The notes beneath the pieces are model-generated. The model saw only the letters and a program-made list of their open reading frames with translations. It had not been told where the DNA came from and ran no database searches. The translations under genes and the position numbers were made by a program. A stretch of DNA of 23,293 bases from Paracoccaceae bacterium (GTDB lineage: Bacteria > Pseudomonadota > Alphaproteobacteria > Rhodobacterales > Rhodobacteraceae): positions 1 through 23,293 of the forward strand of contig JAMWZF010000009.1 in assembly GCA_024304875.1 (NCBI GenBank), given 5' to 3'. Of this stretch, positions 1 through 7,604 are shown piece after piece. The first letter of the stretch is position 1; the number at the start of each line of letters is the position of its first letter.

Positions 1-1287
1 CAGCGCCGCGCCGGACCGGCGCAGGTGGGCGAGATCGACCTCGACGAGCTGGCCACCCGCGATCCCGTGGGCGCGCGCGTCATCAAGCTGCTGCGCCAGG
101 TGGGCATCCGCAACGCCGAGGATCGCCTCGGGGCCTATCCCCACCAGCTCTCGGGCGGGCAGCGCCAGCGGGTGATGATCGCGATGGCGCTGGCCAACGG
201 GCCGGACCTGCTGATCGCGGACGAGCCGACGACCGCGCTCGACGTGACGATCCAGGCGCAGATCCTCGACCTGCTGGCCGACCTCAAGCGCGACCTCGGC
301 ATGTCGATGCTGTTCATCACCCACGACCTGACCATCGTGCGCCGCATCGCCGACCGGGTCTGCGTGATGAAGGACGGCGAGATCGTGGAGCAGGGGGCGA
401 CTGAGGAGATCTTCTCGAACCCCCGCCACGACTACACCCGCAAGCTGCTGGAGGCCGAGAGCACGGGTCATCCCGCGCCGGTGCCGCAGGACGCCGAGGT
501 GGTGGCCGAGACCGACGCGCTGCGCATCTGGTTCCCGATCCACCGGGGCCTCTTGAAGCGCACGGCGGGCTACGTGAAGGCGGTGAACGAGGCGACCCTG
601 ACCGTCCGCGAAGGCGAGACCGTGGGCATCGTGGGCGAGAGCGGGTCGGGCAAGACGACGCTGGCGCTGGCGATCATGCGCCTGATTTCCTCCAAGGGCC
701 GGGTGGTGTTCCAGGGGCGCGAGATCGACGGCCTCAGCCAGCGGGACGTGCGGCCCCTGCGCTCGGACATGCAGATCGTCTTCCAGGACCCCTTCGGCAG
801 CCTCTCCCCCCGGATGACCGTGGCCGAGATCATCGCCGAGGGCCTCAGCGTCCACAAGGTGGCCGGGGACGATTCGCCCCGCCAGCTGGTCGCCGACATC
901 ATGGCCGAGGTGGGCCTCGATCCCGCCACGATGGACCGCTACCCGCACGAGTTCTCGGGCGGGCAGCGCCAGAGGATCGCCATCGCCCGCGCGATGATCC
1001 TGCGGCCGCGCCTGCTCGTGCTGGACGAGCCGACCTCCGCCCTCGACATGACGGTGCAGGTGCAGATCGTGGACCTGCTGCGCCGACTTCAGCGGAAACA
1101 CCGGCTGGCCTATCTGTTCATCAGCCACGACCTCAAGGTCGTCCGCGCCCTCAGCCACAAGGTGATGGTGATGAAGCAGGGCGACGTGGTCGAGGCCGGG
1201 ACGGTGGAGGAGATCTTCGACGCGCCGAAGACGGAGTACACCCGGCAGTTGATGGCGGCGGCTTTCGGTGAGGAGGCGGTGGCCTGA
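1..1287 (+). CDS. Dipeptide/oligopeptide ABC transporter, tandem ATP-binding protein (5' end missing)
   Basis: Cytoplasmic ATPase energising a peptide/nickel-class ABC importer; two nucleotide-binding domains lie in one chain, as in YejF or GsiA. The reading frame is open to the window edge, so the apparent GTG at 25 is not the true start and the first Walker A is off the window. Visible in domain 1: signature LSGGQRQR near residue 50 and Walker B LLIADEPTTALD near 70. Domain 2 is complete: Walker A GESGSGKTT near residue 212, signature FSGGQRQR near 318, Walker B LLVLDEPTSALD near 338, then the FISHDL H-loop. About 428 residues are visible of the usual 530-550. The substrate cannot be told from the ATPase; permease and binding-protein genes should lie upstream. 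No strand neighbour follows: the next gene is convergent. Confidence 0.95.
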   Translation, partial: QRRAGPAQVGEIDLDELATRDPVGARVIKLLRQVGIRNAEDRLGAYPHQLSGGQRQRVMIAMALANGPDLLIADEPTTALDVTIQAQILDLLADLKRDLGMSMLFITHDLTIVRRIADRVCVMKDGEIVEQGATEEIFSNPRHDYTRKLLEAESTGHPAPVPQDAEVVAETDALRIWFPIHRGLLKRTAGYVKAVNEATLTVREGETVGIVGESGSGKTTLALAIMRLISSKGRVVFQGREIDGLSQRDVRPLRSDMQIVFQDPFGSLSPRMTVAEIIAEGLSVHKVAGDDSPRQLVADIMAEVGLDPATMDRYPHEFSGGQRQRIAIARAMILRPRLLVLDEPTSALDMTVQVQIVDLLRRLQRKHRLAYLFISHDLKVVRALSHKVMVMKQGDVVEAGTVEEIFDAPKTEYTRQLMAAAFGEEAVA

Positions 1288-1324
1288 TCGCAGCGGGCGG
1301 CGCGGCGAGCCACGCCTTACGGGA

Positions 1325-1415
1325 CCCCTCGCCCATGGCGCGCGTGGGGGCAGGCCGGACTCCCGAAGATGAGTATTTGTATCCAGCCCGAAGCAGGGGC
1401 CGGCTCACCACCCCG
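1325..1415 (+). repeat. GC-rich intergenic repeat, copy A
   Basis: This lies between the convergent ABC ATPase and FAH-family genes. It shares an ordered set of words with two other copies in the window (6064-6120 and, reversed, 6142-6200): GGACTCCC, then a TATTTG core, then a CCAG word, then an AAGCAGG-type tail. It is more diverged than the other two. I infer a dispersed intergenic element of this lineage; it has no coding potential. Confidence 0.5.
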
Positions 1416-1421
1416 AGCCGG

Positions 1422-1960
1422 TCAGTTCCCGATAGTGACCACGGCCGGCTCCAGCCCGTCGATGCGGACCTCGCAGGTCTGGCCCCGCTCCAGCGCGCCG
1501 ACGCCGGCGGGGGTGCCGGTGAGGATGAGGTCTCCCGGCTGCAGTTCGACCAGCCCCGACAGGTAGGCGATCACGTCCGGCACCGGCCAGATCATCGCGG
1601 CGAGGAGGGAGGACTGGCGCGTTTCGCCATCCACCGTGCAGGTGATCGTGGATTCGGAGAGGTCCACGTCGGCGGCGGGCGTCAGGGGGCCGAGGATGCA
1701 GGAGCGGTCGAAGCCCTTGGCCATGTCCCAGGGCCGGCCCTTCTTCTTGGCCTCGGCCTGCAGGTCGCGGCGGGTGAGGTCGTTGGCGCAAGCATAGCCC
1801 CAGACGTGGCCCAAGGCATCCGCCGGGTCGATGTCGCTGCCGCCGCGCTCCAGCAGGACCGCAAGCTCGGCTTCGAAATGCAGGTCGGCGGTGGCGGCGG
1901 GGTAGGGGATGGTCCGACCCGAGGGAACCACGGCGGAGGCCGGACGGCAAGATCTGTCAT
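1422..1960 (-). pseudogene. Fumarylacetoacetate hydrolase (FAH) family protein, N-terminal part deleted
   Basis: The body, read from a GTG at 1931, is about 169 residues. It has the FAH-fold core of the fumarylpyruvate/acylpyruvate hydrolase type: FEAELAVLLE, YACANDLTRRDLQ, KGFDRSCILGPL, and LILTGTPAGVG near the C-terminus. Family members of this size are about 220-230 residues and begin with a segment carrying a CVGRNYAAHA-like motif and an FFFTKP-like motif; both are absent here. Upstream, in a different frame, an ATG at 1960 reads MTDLAVRPPP, resembling the usual family start. It lies only 29 nt before the body, where roughly 45-50 codons would be expected. I infer an internal deletion with a frame change. 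The shortened body could still be translated from GTG 1931 or a nearby start, but it would lack part of the fold. The D,D-carboxypeptidase gene ends 50 nt upstream. Confidence 0.75.
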
Positions 1961-2009
1961 GGGCGCACCATGACGCGGCGCGCCCCCGGAGGGAAGCGCC
2001 GAAGTGCCG

Positions 2010-3476
2010 TCAGCTGGGCTGGATCATGAAGCAGGTGGTGCCGCGCGCCTGCAACCGGCGGCAGGCGAGGTCCGCCGATTCGCGGGTCAGCCCCATGAAG
2101 TTGGCATCGAAGCCCTGGCTGCCCTGTTCGACCCGGCGCAGGGTGCCGTCGAGGGTGCTCATCTCGTTCAGGGCGACGCGCAGAAGGACCCGTTCGGCCT
2201 GGTAGCGGGAGTTGTAGCGGCCCACGTTGATGCCCCAATGGCGGCCGGAATTGGTGGAGATCCGGGTCACGACCTCGGGTTCGGGTTCCGGGGCGGGGGC
2301 CGCGGCGACCACCATGTCCTCGGGGCGCGGCGGCGGCGCGGGCGAGGTTTCCGTCGCCGCGACGATGACTTCAGCGGCCTCCTCGGGCATGTCGGCGGCG
2401 GTCTCGACCACGTTCTGAAGCGCGTCCTCGAGGATGTCCGTCGAGACCACGACGACCGGCGGGGGCGCTGCGGTGACCGGGCGCGCCGTCGGTCTCAGGC
2501 TGGCCTGGACCAGTCCGTTGACCCGCACGGTGCGCGAGGTGACGCCGATCTCGCCGCTATTGGAGGCGGTGGCCACGACCATTTCCTCGCCTCCGCCGCC
2601 AAGTCCGTTGTTGCCGTGATAGGGCGGGATCCGGGGCCGGTTCAGGGCGACGCGGGCGGGCGCACGCTCGAAACCCATGTCCAGAAGTTCGGCAACCCGG
2701 GCGTTCCGGTCGGCGGTGGAAGAGCCGCCGAAGACCGTGGCGACGATGCGCTCGCCGTCGCGCTCGGCCGAGGCGACGAGGTTGAAGCCGGCGGCGCGGG
2801 TATAGCCCGTCTTGATCCCGTCGGCACCGCGATAGGCGCCGAGGAAGCGGCGGTTGGTATTGCTGACCTCGGTCATCCCCGCGTCGGTCGAGATGCGGGA
2901 GAAGAGGTTATAATACTCGGGAAAGTCGTAGATCATGTGCCGCCCGAGGGCCGTCATGTCGCGCGCGGTGGACATGTGGCCGGTCTCGGTCAGGCCGTGG
3001 GCGTTCTTGAACTGGGTCCGGGTCATGCCCATCGCCTGGGCGGTGCGGTTCATCCGGCGGGCGAAGGCGGCCTCGGACCCCGAGATGGCGATGCCGATGG
3101 CGGTGGCGGCGTCGTTGGCCGATTTCACGGCCGCGGCGCGGATCAGGTAGCGGAAGCGGATCTGCTGGCCGGAGCGCAGCCCGAGTTTCGAGGGCGGCTC
3201 GGCGGCGGCGGGGGGGGTGATGGTCACGAGGGTATCGAGGCTGATCTCGCCGCGCTCGACCGCCTCGAAGGCGATCCAGAGCGTCATCATCTTGGTCAGG
3301 GACGCCGGGTGAAGCTGGGTGTCGGCATTGGTGGCGTGAAAGACTTCGCCCGACCTCGCATCCACCACCATCGCCGCATAGGGAGCCGAGCGCGCCGCCA
3401 GCGGGGCGAAAGCCGCCAGAAGCATGACCATGAACAGTAGAAGACCCGCTCTCGCGGGGGAATGGTTACGTCCCAT
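2010..3476 (-). CDS. D-alanyl-D-alanine carboxypeptidase (PBP5/6-type, serine hydrolase) with C-terminal SPOR domain
   Basis: Periplasmic peptidoglycan enzyme that trims the terminal D-Ala of pentapeptide stems. With the ATG at 3476 it has 488 residues. This start is preceded by GAGG at 9 nt and leaves a clean signal peptide (basic start, LLLFMVMLLAAFAPLAARSA core). An in-frame GTG at 3524 would only add a charged leader. The peptidase S11 catalytic motifs are all present: SLTK at 59-62, SAN at 119-121, KTG at 222-224. A Pro/Ala/Val-rich linker (roughly 290-400) leads to a SPOR-like domain over about the last 85 residues. SPOR domains bind denuded glycan at division sites, so a septal role is likely. 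It is divergent from clpS. Confidence 0.93.
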   Translation of the reverse strand: MGRNHSPARAGLLLFMVMLLAAFAPLAARSAPYAAMVVDARSGEVFHATNADTQLHPASLTKMMTLWIAFEAVERGEISLDTLVTITPPAAAEPPSKLGLRSGQQIRFRYLIRAAAVKSANDAATAIGIAISGSEAAFARRMNRTAQAMGMTRTQFKNAHGLTETGHMSTARDMTALGRHMIYDFPEYYNLFSRISTDAGMTEVSNTNRRFLGAYRGADGIKTGYTRAAGFNLVASAERDGERIVATVFGGSSTADRNARVAELLDMGFERAPARVALNRPRIPPYHGNNGLGGGGEEMVVATASNSGEIGVTSRTVRVNGLVQASLRPTARPVTAAPPPVVVVSTDILEDALQNVVETAADMPEEAAEVIVAATETSPAPPPRPEDMVVAAAPAPEPEPEVVTRISTNSGRHWGINVGRYNSRYQAERVLLRVALNEMSTLDGTLRRVEQGSQGFDANFMGLTRESADLACRRLQARGTTCFMIQPS

Positions 3477-3560
3477 CACTGCCTGCCTCGATTTTTTTGC
3501 CTCGTGGGCGCCCTTTGCGGACACCTCTTTGTGCGGAAACGATAGCAGAGAAATTCTTTA

Positions 3561-3591
3561 TCGAAACCCCTTAAATTTAAGGGACTTTCGA
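3561..3591. promoter_or_regulatory. AT-rich nested palindrome between the divergent carboxypeptidase and clpS genes
   Basis: A perfect 16-bp palindrome CCCTTAAATTTAAGGG (3568-3583) is framed by outer arms TCGAAA (3561-3566) and TTTCGA (3586-3591). It sits about 85 bp upstream of the carboxypeptidase start, in a divergent promoter region of about 370 bp (3477-3848) that otherwise shows no gene. The position fits an operator or cis-element. A short T-run follows it on the plus strand, so a terminator-like hairpin is the alternative. Confidence 0.5.
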
Positions 3592-3848
3592 TTTTTCGCG
3601 CTATGGGCCGAACAGATTTGGTGGATCGTGGGGAGGGCACCCACGACATCGGCCATTGTGGCGGGAATGTGGCGGCAATCGGGCGGGATCCGGTGCGCTT
3701 TCGAGGTCACGATCGGGGGCGGTTGCACTCCCCCGGACAGACCCCTTCCGCACAATCGCCGGGCCACGGGCCGAACAGAGGGTTTTCTAAACCAAAGCAA
3801 AGCATATATTACGCACCCGAGGGAAACACCGACAGTCCGGATTCGCAG

Positions 3849-4205
3849 ATGCTGGCCCTGGCCGACAAGATGACCATGATGGCGGACGACGGGAATGACG
3901 ACGACGGAGGGTCCGACGTCGGCATCGCCCTTCAGACCCGCCCGCGGACCAAACGTCCGCCGCTCTACAAGGTACTGATCCTGAACGACGATTACACGCC
4001 GATGGAGTTCGTCGTGCATGTGCTCGAGCGGTTCTTCGGCATGTCCCACGCCCAGGCTTTCGAGCTGATGCTGACCGTGCACAAGAAGGGCGTCGCCGTC
4101 GTGGGCGTCTATTCCTACGAGATCGCGGAAACCAAGGTGGCCCAGGTGATGGACTTCGCCCAGCGGCACCAGCATCCGCTGCAGTGCACCATGGAAAAAG
4201 AGTAA
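3849..4205 (+). CDS. clpS: ATP-dependent Clp protease adaptor ClpS
   Basis: Cytoplasmic N-recognin adaptor that binds the ClpA N-domain and delivers N-end-rule substrates to ClpAP. The core is unmistakable: KRPPLYKVLILNDDYTPMEF, then VVHVLERFFGMS, AFELMLTVHKKG, and the C-terminal HQHPLQCTMEKE. The N-terminal extension is acidic and Gly/Asp-rich, as is usual in these bacteria. The start is uncertain: ATGs occur at 3849, 3870, 3876 and 3879, and none has a well-placed Shine-Dalgarno sequence. I take the first, giving 118 residues; the conserved part is unaffected. In many bacteria clpA follows clpS, but here an RsmC-like methyltransferase follows instead. Confidence 0.95.
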   Translation: MLALADKMTMMADDGNDDDGGSDVGIALQTRPRTKRPPLYKVLILNDDYTPMEFVVHVLERFFGMSHAQAFELMLTVHKKGVAVVGVYSYEIAETKVAQVMDFAQRHQHPLQCTMEKE

Positions 4206-4256
4206 GCCTCGCTGCCCCGTCTCTCACGGATCGGGTCTGCGGTTGCGGACGGCCTG

Positions 4257-5198
4257 ATGGATGCGGGCCGGGTGGCGGTCATCGCGCCGCCCTCGGGCTA
4301 TGACATGCCGTTTGGCCCGGACCGCGCGGCGATCCTCTCCACCTTCCGCCCCGATGCAGAGGCCTGGGAGGCACGAGGCTTCGACGTGACCCAGACGATG
4401 CCCTCCGATGCGCACCACGCGGTGGTGGTCCTCCCCCGCTCCCGCACCCTCGCGCGCGGCCTGATGGCCGAGGCGGCAGTCGTGCCCGGCACCGTGGCGG
4501 TGGACGGGCAGAAGACCGACGGCGCCGACAGCCTGTTCAAGGAGGTCCGCGCCCGTCTTGGCGCGTTGCCGACGATCACCCGCGATCACGGGCGGCTGTT
4601 CTGGTTCGAGGGCGGTACCGATGCTCTGGATGACTGGCGCCTCGCCGGTCCGTCCGAGGGACCGGAGGGCTTCGTGACCCAGCCGGGTGTCTTCTCGGAG
4701 GGCAGGGCGGACGCCGGTTCCGCCCTTCTCGCCGAGGGTCTGCCGGACAAGCTGCCGGCCCATGTCGTCGATCTTGGCGCGGGCTGGGGCTACCTTTCCC
4801 GCGCGATACTGGCCCGCGAAGGGGTGGAGCGGCTGGACCTGGTCGAGGCGGAGGCGCGGGCGCTGGACTGCGCGCGACGGAACGTCACCGACCCGCGCGC
4901 CGTCTTTCACTGGGCCGACGCGACCACGTTCACGCCCGATGCGGCCGCCAGCGCCGTGGTGATGAACCCCCCGTTTCACGAGGGTCGCGCCGGGGCACCA
5001 GACCTCGGCCGCGCGTTCATCGCCGCCGCGGCGGGGATGCTGGCCCCGACCGGCCGGCTCTACTGCGTCGCCAATCGGCACCTGCCCTATGAGACCACCC
5101 TGCGCGAGCGGTTCCGCGACGTGGAGGAGCGTCCGGGGACGCCCGCCTTCAAGCTCTACGTCGCCTCTCGCCCCGCGCGCGGCAATCGCCTAGCCTGA
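4257..5198 (+). CDS. RsmC-like class I SAM-dependent methyltransferase (16S rRNA guanine-N2 type)
   Basis: Probably methylates a guanine N2 of 16S rRNA, by membership in the RsmC/MTS (small) family. The N-terminal half is the degenerate RsmC pseudo-domain. The C-terminal half has the SAM-binding motif VVDLGAGWGYLSRAIL (about residues 170-185), an acidic strand LDLVEAEARAL, and the catalytic NPPFHEG motif. With the ATG at 4257 the protein has 313 residues. The same frame stays open back to the clpS stop and reads LPRLSRIGSAVADGL directly upstream, which resembles the usual N-terminus of the family, so the true start may lie further upstream (see findings). It follows clpS in the same direction and is probably co-transcribed; the SDR gene starts 28 nt downstream. 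Confidence 0.88.
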   Translation: MDAGRVAVIAPPSGYDMPFGPDRAAILSTFRPDAEAWEARGFDVTQTMPSDAHHAVVVLPRSRTLARGLMAEAAVVPGTVAVDGQKTDGADSLFKEVRARLGALPTITRDHGRLFWFEGGTDALDDWRLAGPSEGPEGFVTQPGVFSEGRADAGSALLAEGLPDKLPAHVVDLGAGWGYLSRAILAREGVERLDLVEAEARALDCARRNVTDPRAVFHWADATTFTPDAAASAVVMNPPFHEGRAGAPDLGRAFIAAAAGMLAPTGRLYCVANRHLPYETTLRERFRDVEERPGTPAFKLYVASRPARGNRLA

Positions 5199-5226
5199 TC
5201 TTTCCACAGGACCGAAGGAACCCCTC

Positions 5227-6030
5227 ATGTCCTTTGCCATCTCCGGCAAGACCGCCATCGTGACCGGCGCCGCCAACGGCGTCGGCCTCGCCATCGCCCG
5301 CCACTTCGTGCGCGAGGGGGCCAACGTCGTCTTTGCCGACATGGACGATGCCAAGCTGAGCGACGAATGCGGCGAGGAGGCCGCGCGCGAGGATGCGATC
5401 CGCACCTTTTCGGGCGACCTGCGGCAGAAGCTGACCATCGCGAACCTGCTGTCGGCCACCATCGACGCCTTCGAGAAGGTGGACATCCTGGTGAACGCCT
5501 CGCGGCAGGTCGCCCTGTCGGACCCCCTGGACCCCGACCACGACGCGGTCGAGACGCTCCTGAACCAGAATCTGATCACCGCGCTGCGGGTCAGCCAGAT
5601 GGTGGCCCGGCGGATGATCAAGCAGGGCGAGGACCAGCCCGAGGGGCCGCTGGGGTCGATCATCAACCTCAGCTCCATCGCTGCGCGGCGGACCCACCCC
5701 GAACTGCTGGGGTATTCGGTCTCGGCCGCGGCGCTGGACCAGATGACCCGGTCGATGGCGGTGGCCTTGGCCCCCCAGCGCATCCGGGTCAATGCCGTCG
5801 CCTTCGGCTCGGTCCTCTCCGCCTCGCTCAAGGGCGCGCTGAAGGAGCACAAGGAATACCGGGACGACATCGTCCAGGGCACCCCGCTGCACCGGATCGC
5901 GAAGGCGGGCGAGGTCTCGGACGCGGTGCAGTACCTCGCCTCCGATGCCTCCAGCTTCGTCACCGGGCAGGTGATCACGGTGGACGGCGGGCGGACCCTG
6001 ATCGATTCGGTCAGCGCACCGGCGCACTAG
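5227..6030 (+). CDS. SDR family oxidoreductase lacking the catalytic lysine
   Basis: Rossmann-fold short-chain dehydrogenase/reductase of 267 residues. Seen: cofactor motif TGAANGVG at 13-20, the NAG position read as NAS at 90-92, catalytic Ser150 in NLSS, and Tyr163 with exactly the classical 13-residue Ser-Tyr spacing. The YxxxK lysine is replaced: residues 163-167 are YSVSA, so position 167 is alanine. The C-terminal YLASDAS and GQVITVDGG motifs are classical. Lys is normally needed to hold the nicotinamide ribose and lower the Tyr pKa, so activity may be altered or lost while the fold and NAD(P) site remain. The SD GAAGGA precedes the ATG well. The substrate is unknown. It follows the RsmC-like gene closely and may share its transcript. 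Confidence 0.9.
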   Translation: MSFAISGKTAIVTGAANGVGLAIARHFVREGANVVFADMDDAKLSDECGEEAAREDAIRTFSGDLRQKLTIANLLSATIDAFEKVDILVNASRQVALSDPLDPDHDAVETLLNQNLITALRVSQMVARRMIKQGEDQPEGPLGSIINLSSIAARRTHPELLGYSVSAAALDQMTRSMAVALAPQRIRVNAVAFGSVLSASLKGALKEHKEYRDDIVQGTPLHRIAKAGEVSDAVQYLASDASSFVTGQVITVDGGRTLIDSVSAPAH

Positions 6031-6063
6031 GCCGGCGGCGGTCCGCGATCACGCGCGGCGAGT

Positions 6064-6120
6064 GGGGCTCTGCCCCCGTCCCTTCGGGACTCCCCCGGGA
6101 TATTTGGGGACCAGAGAAAG
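6064..6120 (+). repeat. GC-rich intergenic repeat, copy B
   Basis: The order of words is GGGGCTCTGCCCCC, a CCCTTCGGG hairpin, ACTCCCCCGGGA, TATTTGGGGACCAG, AGAAAGCAGG. It faces copy C (6142-6200), which repeats the same words on the other strand, so the pair forms a large inverted repeat between the SDR gene and the convergent lipoprotein gene. No protein is encoded between 6031 and 6231. Confidence 0.7.
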
Positions 6121-6141
6121 CAGGAGAGCGGCGCCGTGCCT

Positions 6142-6200
6142 CCTCTTTTCGCCCTCAAATACCTCGGGGGGAGGCCGAAGGCCGGGGGGCAGCGCCCCCC
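6142..6200 (-). repeat. GC-rich intergenic repeat, copy C (inverted relative to B)
   Basis: Read on the minus strand it runs GGGGGCGCTGCCCCCC, GGCCTTCGGCC, TCCCCCCGAGGTATTTGAGG, GCGAAAAGAGG, the same order as copy B. The internal CCTTCGG hairpin in each copy differs in sequence but keeps pairing (CCCTTCGGG versus GGCCTTCGGCC). This suggests conserved secondary structure, possibly acting as a bidirectional transcription terminator between convergent genes. Confidence 0.7.
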
Positions 6201-6231
6201 CCCCGTCCGGGAGGGGCCGGCCCCCCGGGCC

Positions 6232-6624
6232 TCACTCCGGATAGGTCGCGATACAGGCCTGGATCCGCGGGTTCAGGGCGGCCCGTTCTTCCGCGATCCG
6301 CTCTTCGATGCTGCGCAGCTTGGCCTGCTCGGCGTTGAGGTCGATCGCCACGGGGACCCGGCGGTCGCGCGTCTCCACTTCCTCGCAGCGGAAGGTGAAG
6401 GTGGTGCCGTCCTCGTTCCGCCCGGTGCAGGTGTCGCGCACGGTGCGGACCTCCTGCCGGGTCTCCACCGCATAGCCCCGGGCGATGTTGGTGCGGGTTT
6501 CGCCGGCCAGCCGCTCCAGGGTGGCAAGGCTCGACCGCGCGTTATTGATGCAGGCCTCCCGCGGGGTGGCACAGGCGGACAAGGCGAGGGCGGCGGTGAG
6601 GCAGAGTGCAGCGGGACGAAACAT
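6232..6624 (-). CDS. Small conserved-type lipoprotein of unknown function
   Basis: About 130 residues with an N-terminal hydrophobic stretch and lipobox LSAC (Cys18 when started at ATG 6624), followed by an Ala-Thr-Pro-Arg start of the mature chain; a lipid-anchored envelope protein is expected. ATG 6624 is preferred over ATG 6630 because GGA lies about 7 nt before it, while 6630 overlaps that SD. The mature part has four further cysteines (one in EACINN, others in RDTCTG, FRCEE and IQACIA), enough for two disulphides, and a charged helical stretch (AEQAKLRSIEERIAEERAAL) near the end. I do not recognise a functional family. It is convergent with the SDR gene and divergent from hemF. Confidence 0.75.
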   Translation of the reverse strand: MFRPAALCLTAALALSACATPREACINNARSSLATLERLAGETRTNIARGYAVETRQEVRTVRDTCTGRNEDGTTFTFRCEEVETRDRRVPVAIDLNAEQAKLRSIEERIAEERAALNPRIQACIATYPE

Positions 6625-6727
6625 TGGCATTTCCGGGATAATGATGATTCAAACGGCGAGCAGCCGCCGAGGGTTCCAGTGAAGCCTAGGGCGGGCTGCT
6701 AGGCAATAACAGCACCGAAGACCGCCG

Positions 6728-7603
6728 ATGGACGCCGAGAAGACAAGAGCCGCCGCCTGGTTCCGCGAGTTGCGTGACCAGATCACCGCCGCCTTCGAGG
6801 GGCTGGAGGACAGTCATACCGGCCCGCTGGCGGACCGTGCCGCCGGCCGCTTCGAGGTGACCGAGACGAAGCGCACCGGCGATGCGGGCGAGGACGCGGG
6901 CGGCGGGATCATGTCGGTGATGCGCGGCGGCCGGGTGTTCGAGAAGGTGGGCGTCAACTGGTCCGAGGTTTACGGCACCCTGGGGCCGGAGGCGCAGCGC
7001 GCGATGGCCGCCCGCGGCGTGCCGGGGATCGAGGCCGACCCGCGATTCTGGGCCTCGGGCATCTCCCTCGTCGCGCACATGCAGAACCCGCATTGCCCTG
7101 CCGTCCACATGAACACCCGCATGTTCTGGACCCCCGGCGCCTGGTGGTTCGGTGGCGGGTCCGACCTCAACCCCTGCATTGAGTATGCCGAGGATACCGC
7201 CCACTTCCACGATGTGCAGAAGGCGCATCTGGATCGCCATGGCGACCAGCTCTACCCCGAGCTGAAGGCCTGGGCGGACGAGTATTTCTACATCCCGCAC
7301 CGGGGCCGGGCCCGAGGCGTGGGCGGCATCTTCATGGACGATCGCAACTCCGGCGACTGGGAGGCCGACTTCGCCCTGGTGCAGAACATCGGCCGCGCCT
7401 TCCTGCCCGCCTACCTGCCGCTGATCGAGAGCCGCCGGGACCAGCCCTGGACCGAGGCGGACAAGGACATCCAGCTGATCCACCGCGGCCTCTATGCCGA
7501 GTACAACCTGGTCTACGACCGGGGCACCAAGTTCGGCCTCGCAACCGGTCACGACGCCAATGCCGTCCTGATGAGCCTGCCGCCGCTGGCCAAGTGGGTC
7601 TGA
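6728..7603 (+). CDS. hemF: Oxygen-dependent coproporphyrinogen III oxidase HemF
   Basis: Oxidative decarboxylation of coproporphyrinogen III to protoporphyrinogen IX (EC 1.3.3.3), a cytoplasmic step of heme synthesis. The 291-residue length is normal for the family. Diagnostic stretches are GGIMSVMRGGRVFEKVGVN, NPHCPAVHMNTRMF, WWFGGGSDLNPC and HRGRARGVGGIFMDD, with YNLVYDRGTKFGL near the end. Starting at ATG 6728 gives the usual N-terminus. I see no convincing TTGAT-N4-ATCAA FNR box upstream, so oxygen control is not evident here. A LysE gene starts immediately after its stop and is probably co-transcribed. hemE and hemC are in the same window but not in one operon with it. Confidence 0.97.
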   Translation: MDAEKTRAAAWFRELRDQITAAFEGLEDSHTGPLADRAAGRFEVTETKRTGDAGEDAGGGIMSVMRGGRVFEKVGVNWSEVYGTLGPEAQRAMAARGVPGIEADPRFWASGISLVAHMQNPHCPAVHMNTRMFWTPGAWWFGGGSDLNPCIEYAEDTAHFHDVQKAHLDRHGDQLYPELKAWADEYFYIPHRGRARGVGGIFMDDRNSGDWEADFALVQNIGRAFLPAYLPLIESRRDQPWTEADKDIQLIHRGLYAEYNLVYDRGTKFGLATGHDANAVLMSLPPLAKWV

Positions 7604-7604
7604 T

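Noticed and set aside
2004..3440. A 478-residue plus-strand frame opposite the D,D-carboxypeptidase
   Set aside because: The minus strand has signal peptide, SLTK, SAN, KTG and SPOR; the plus frame is low-complexity shadow.
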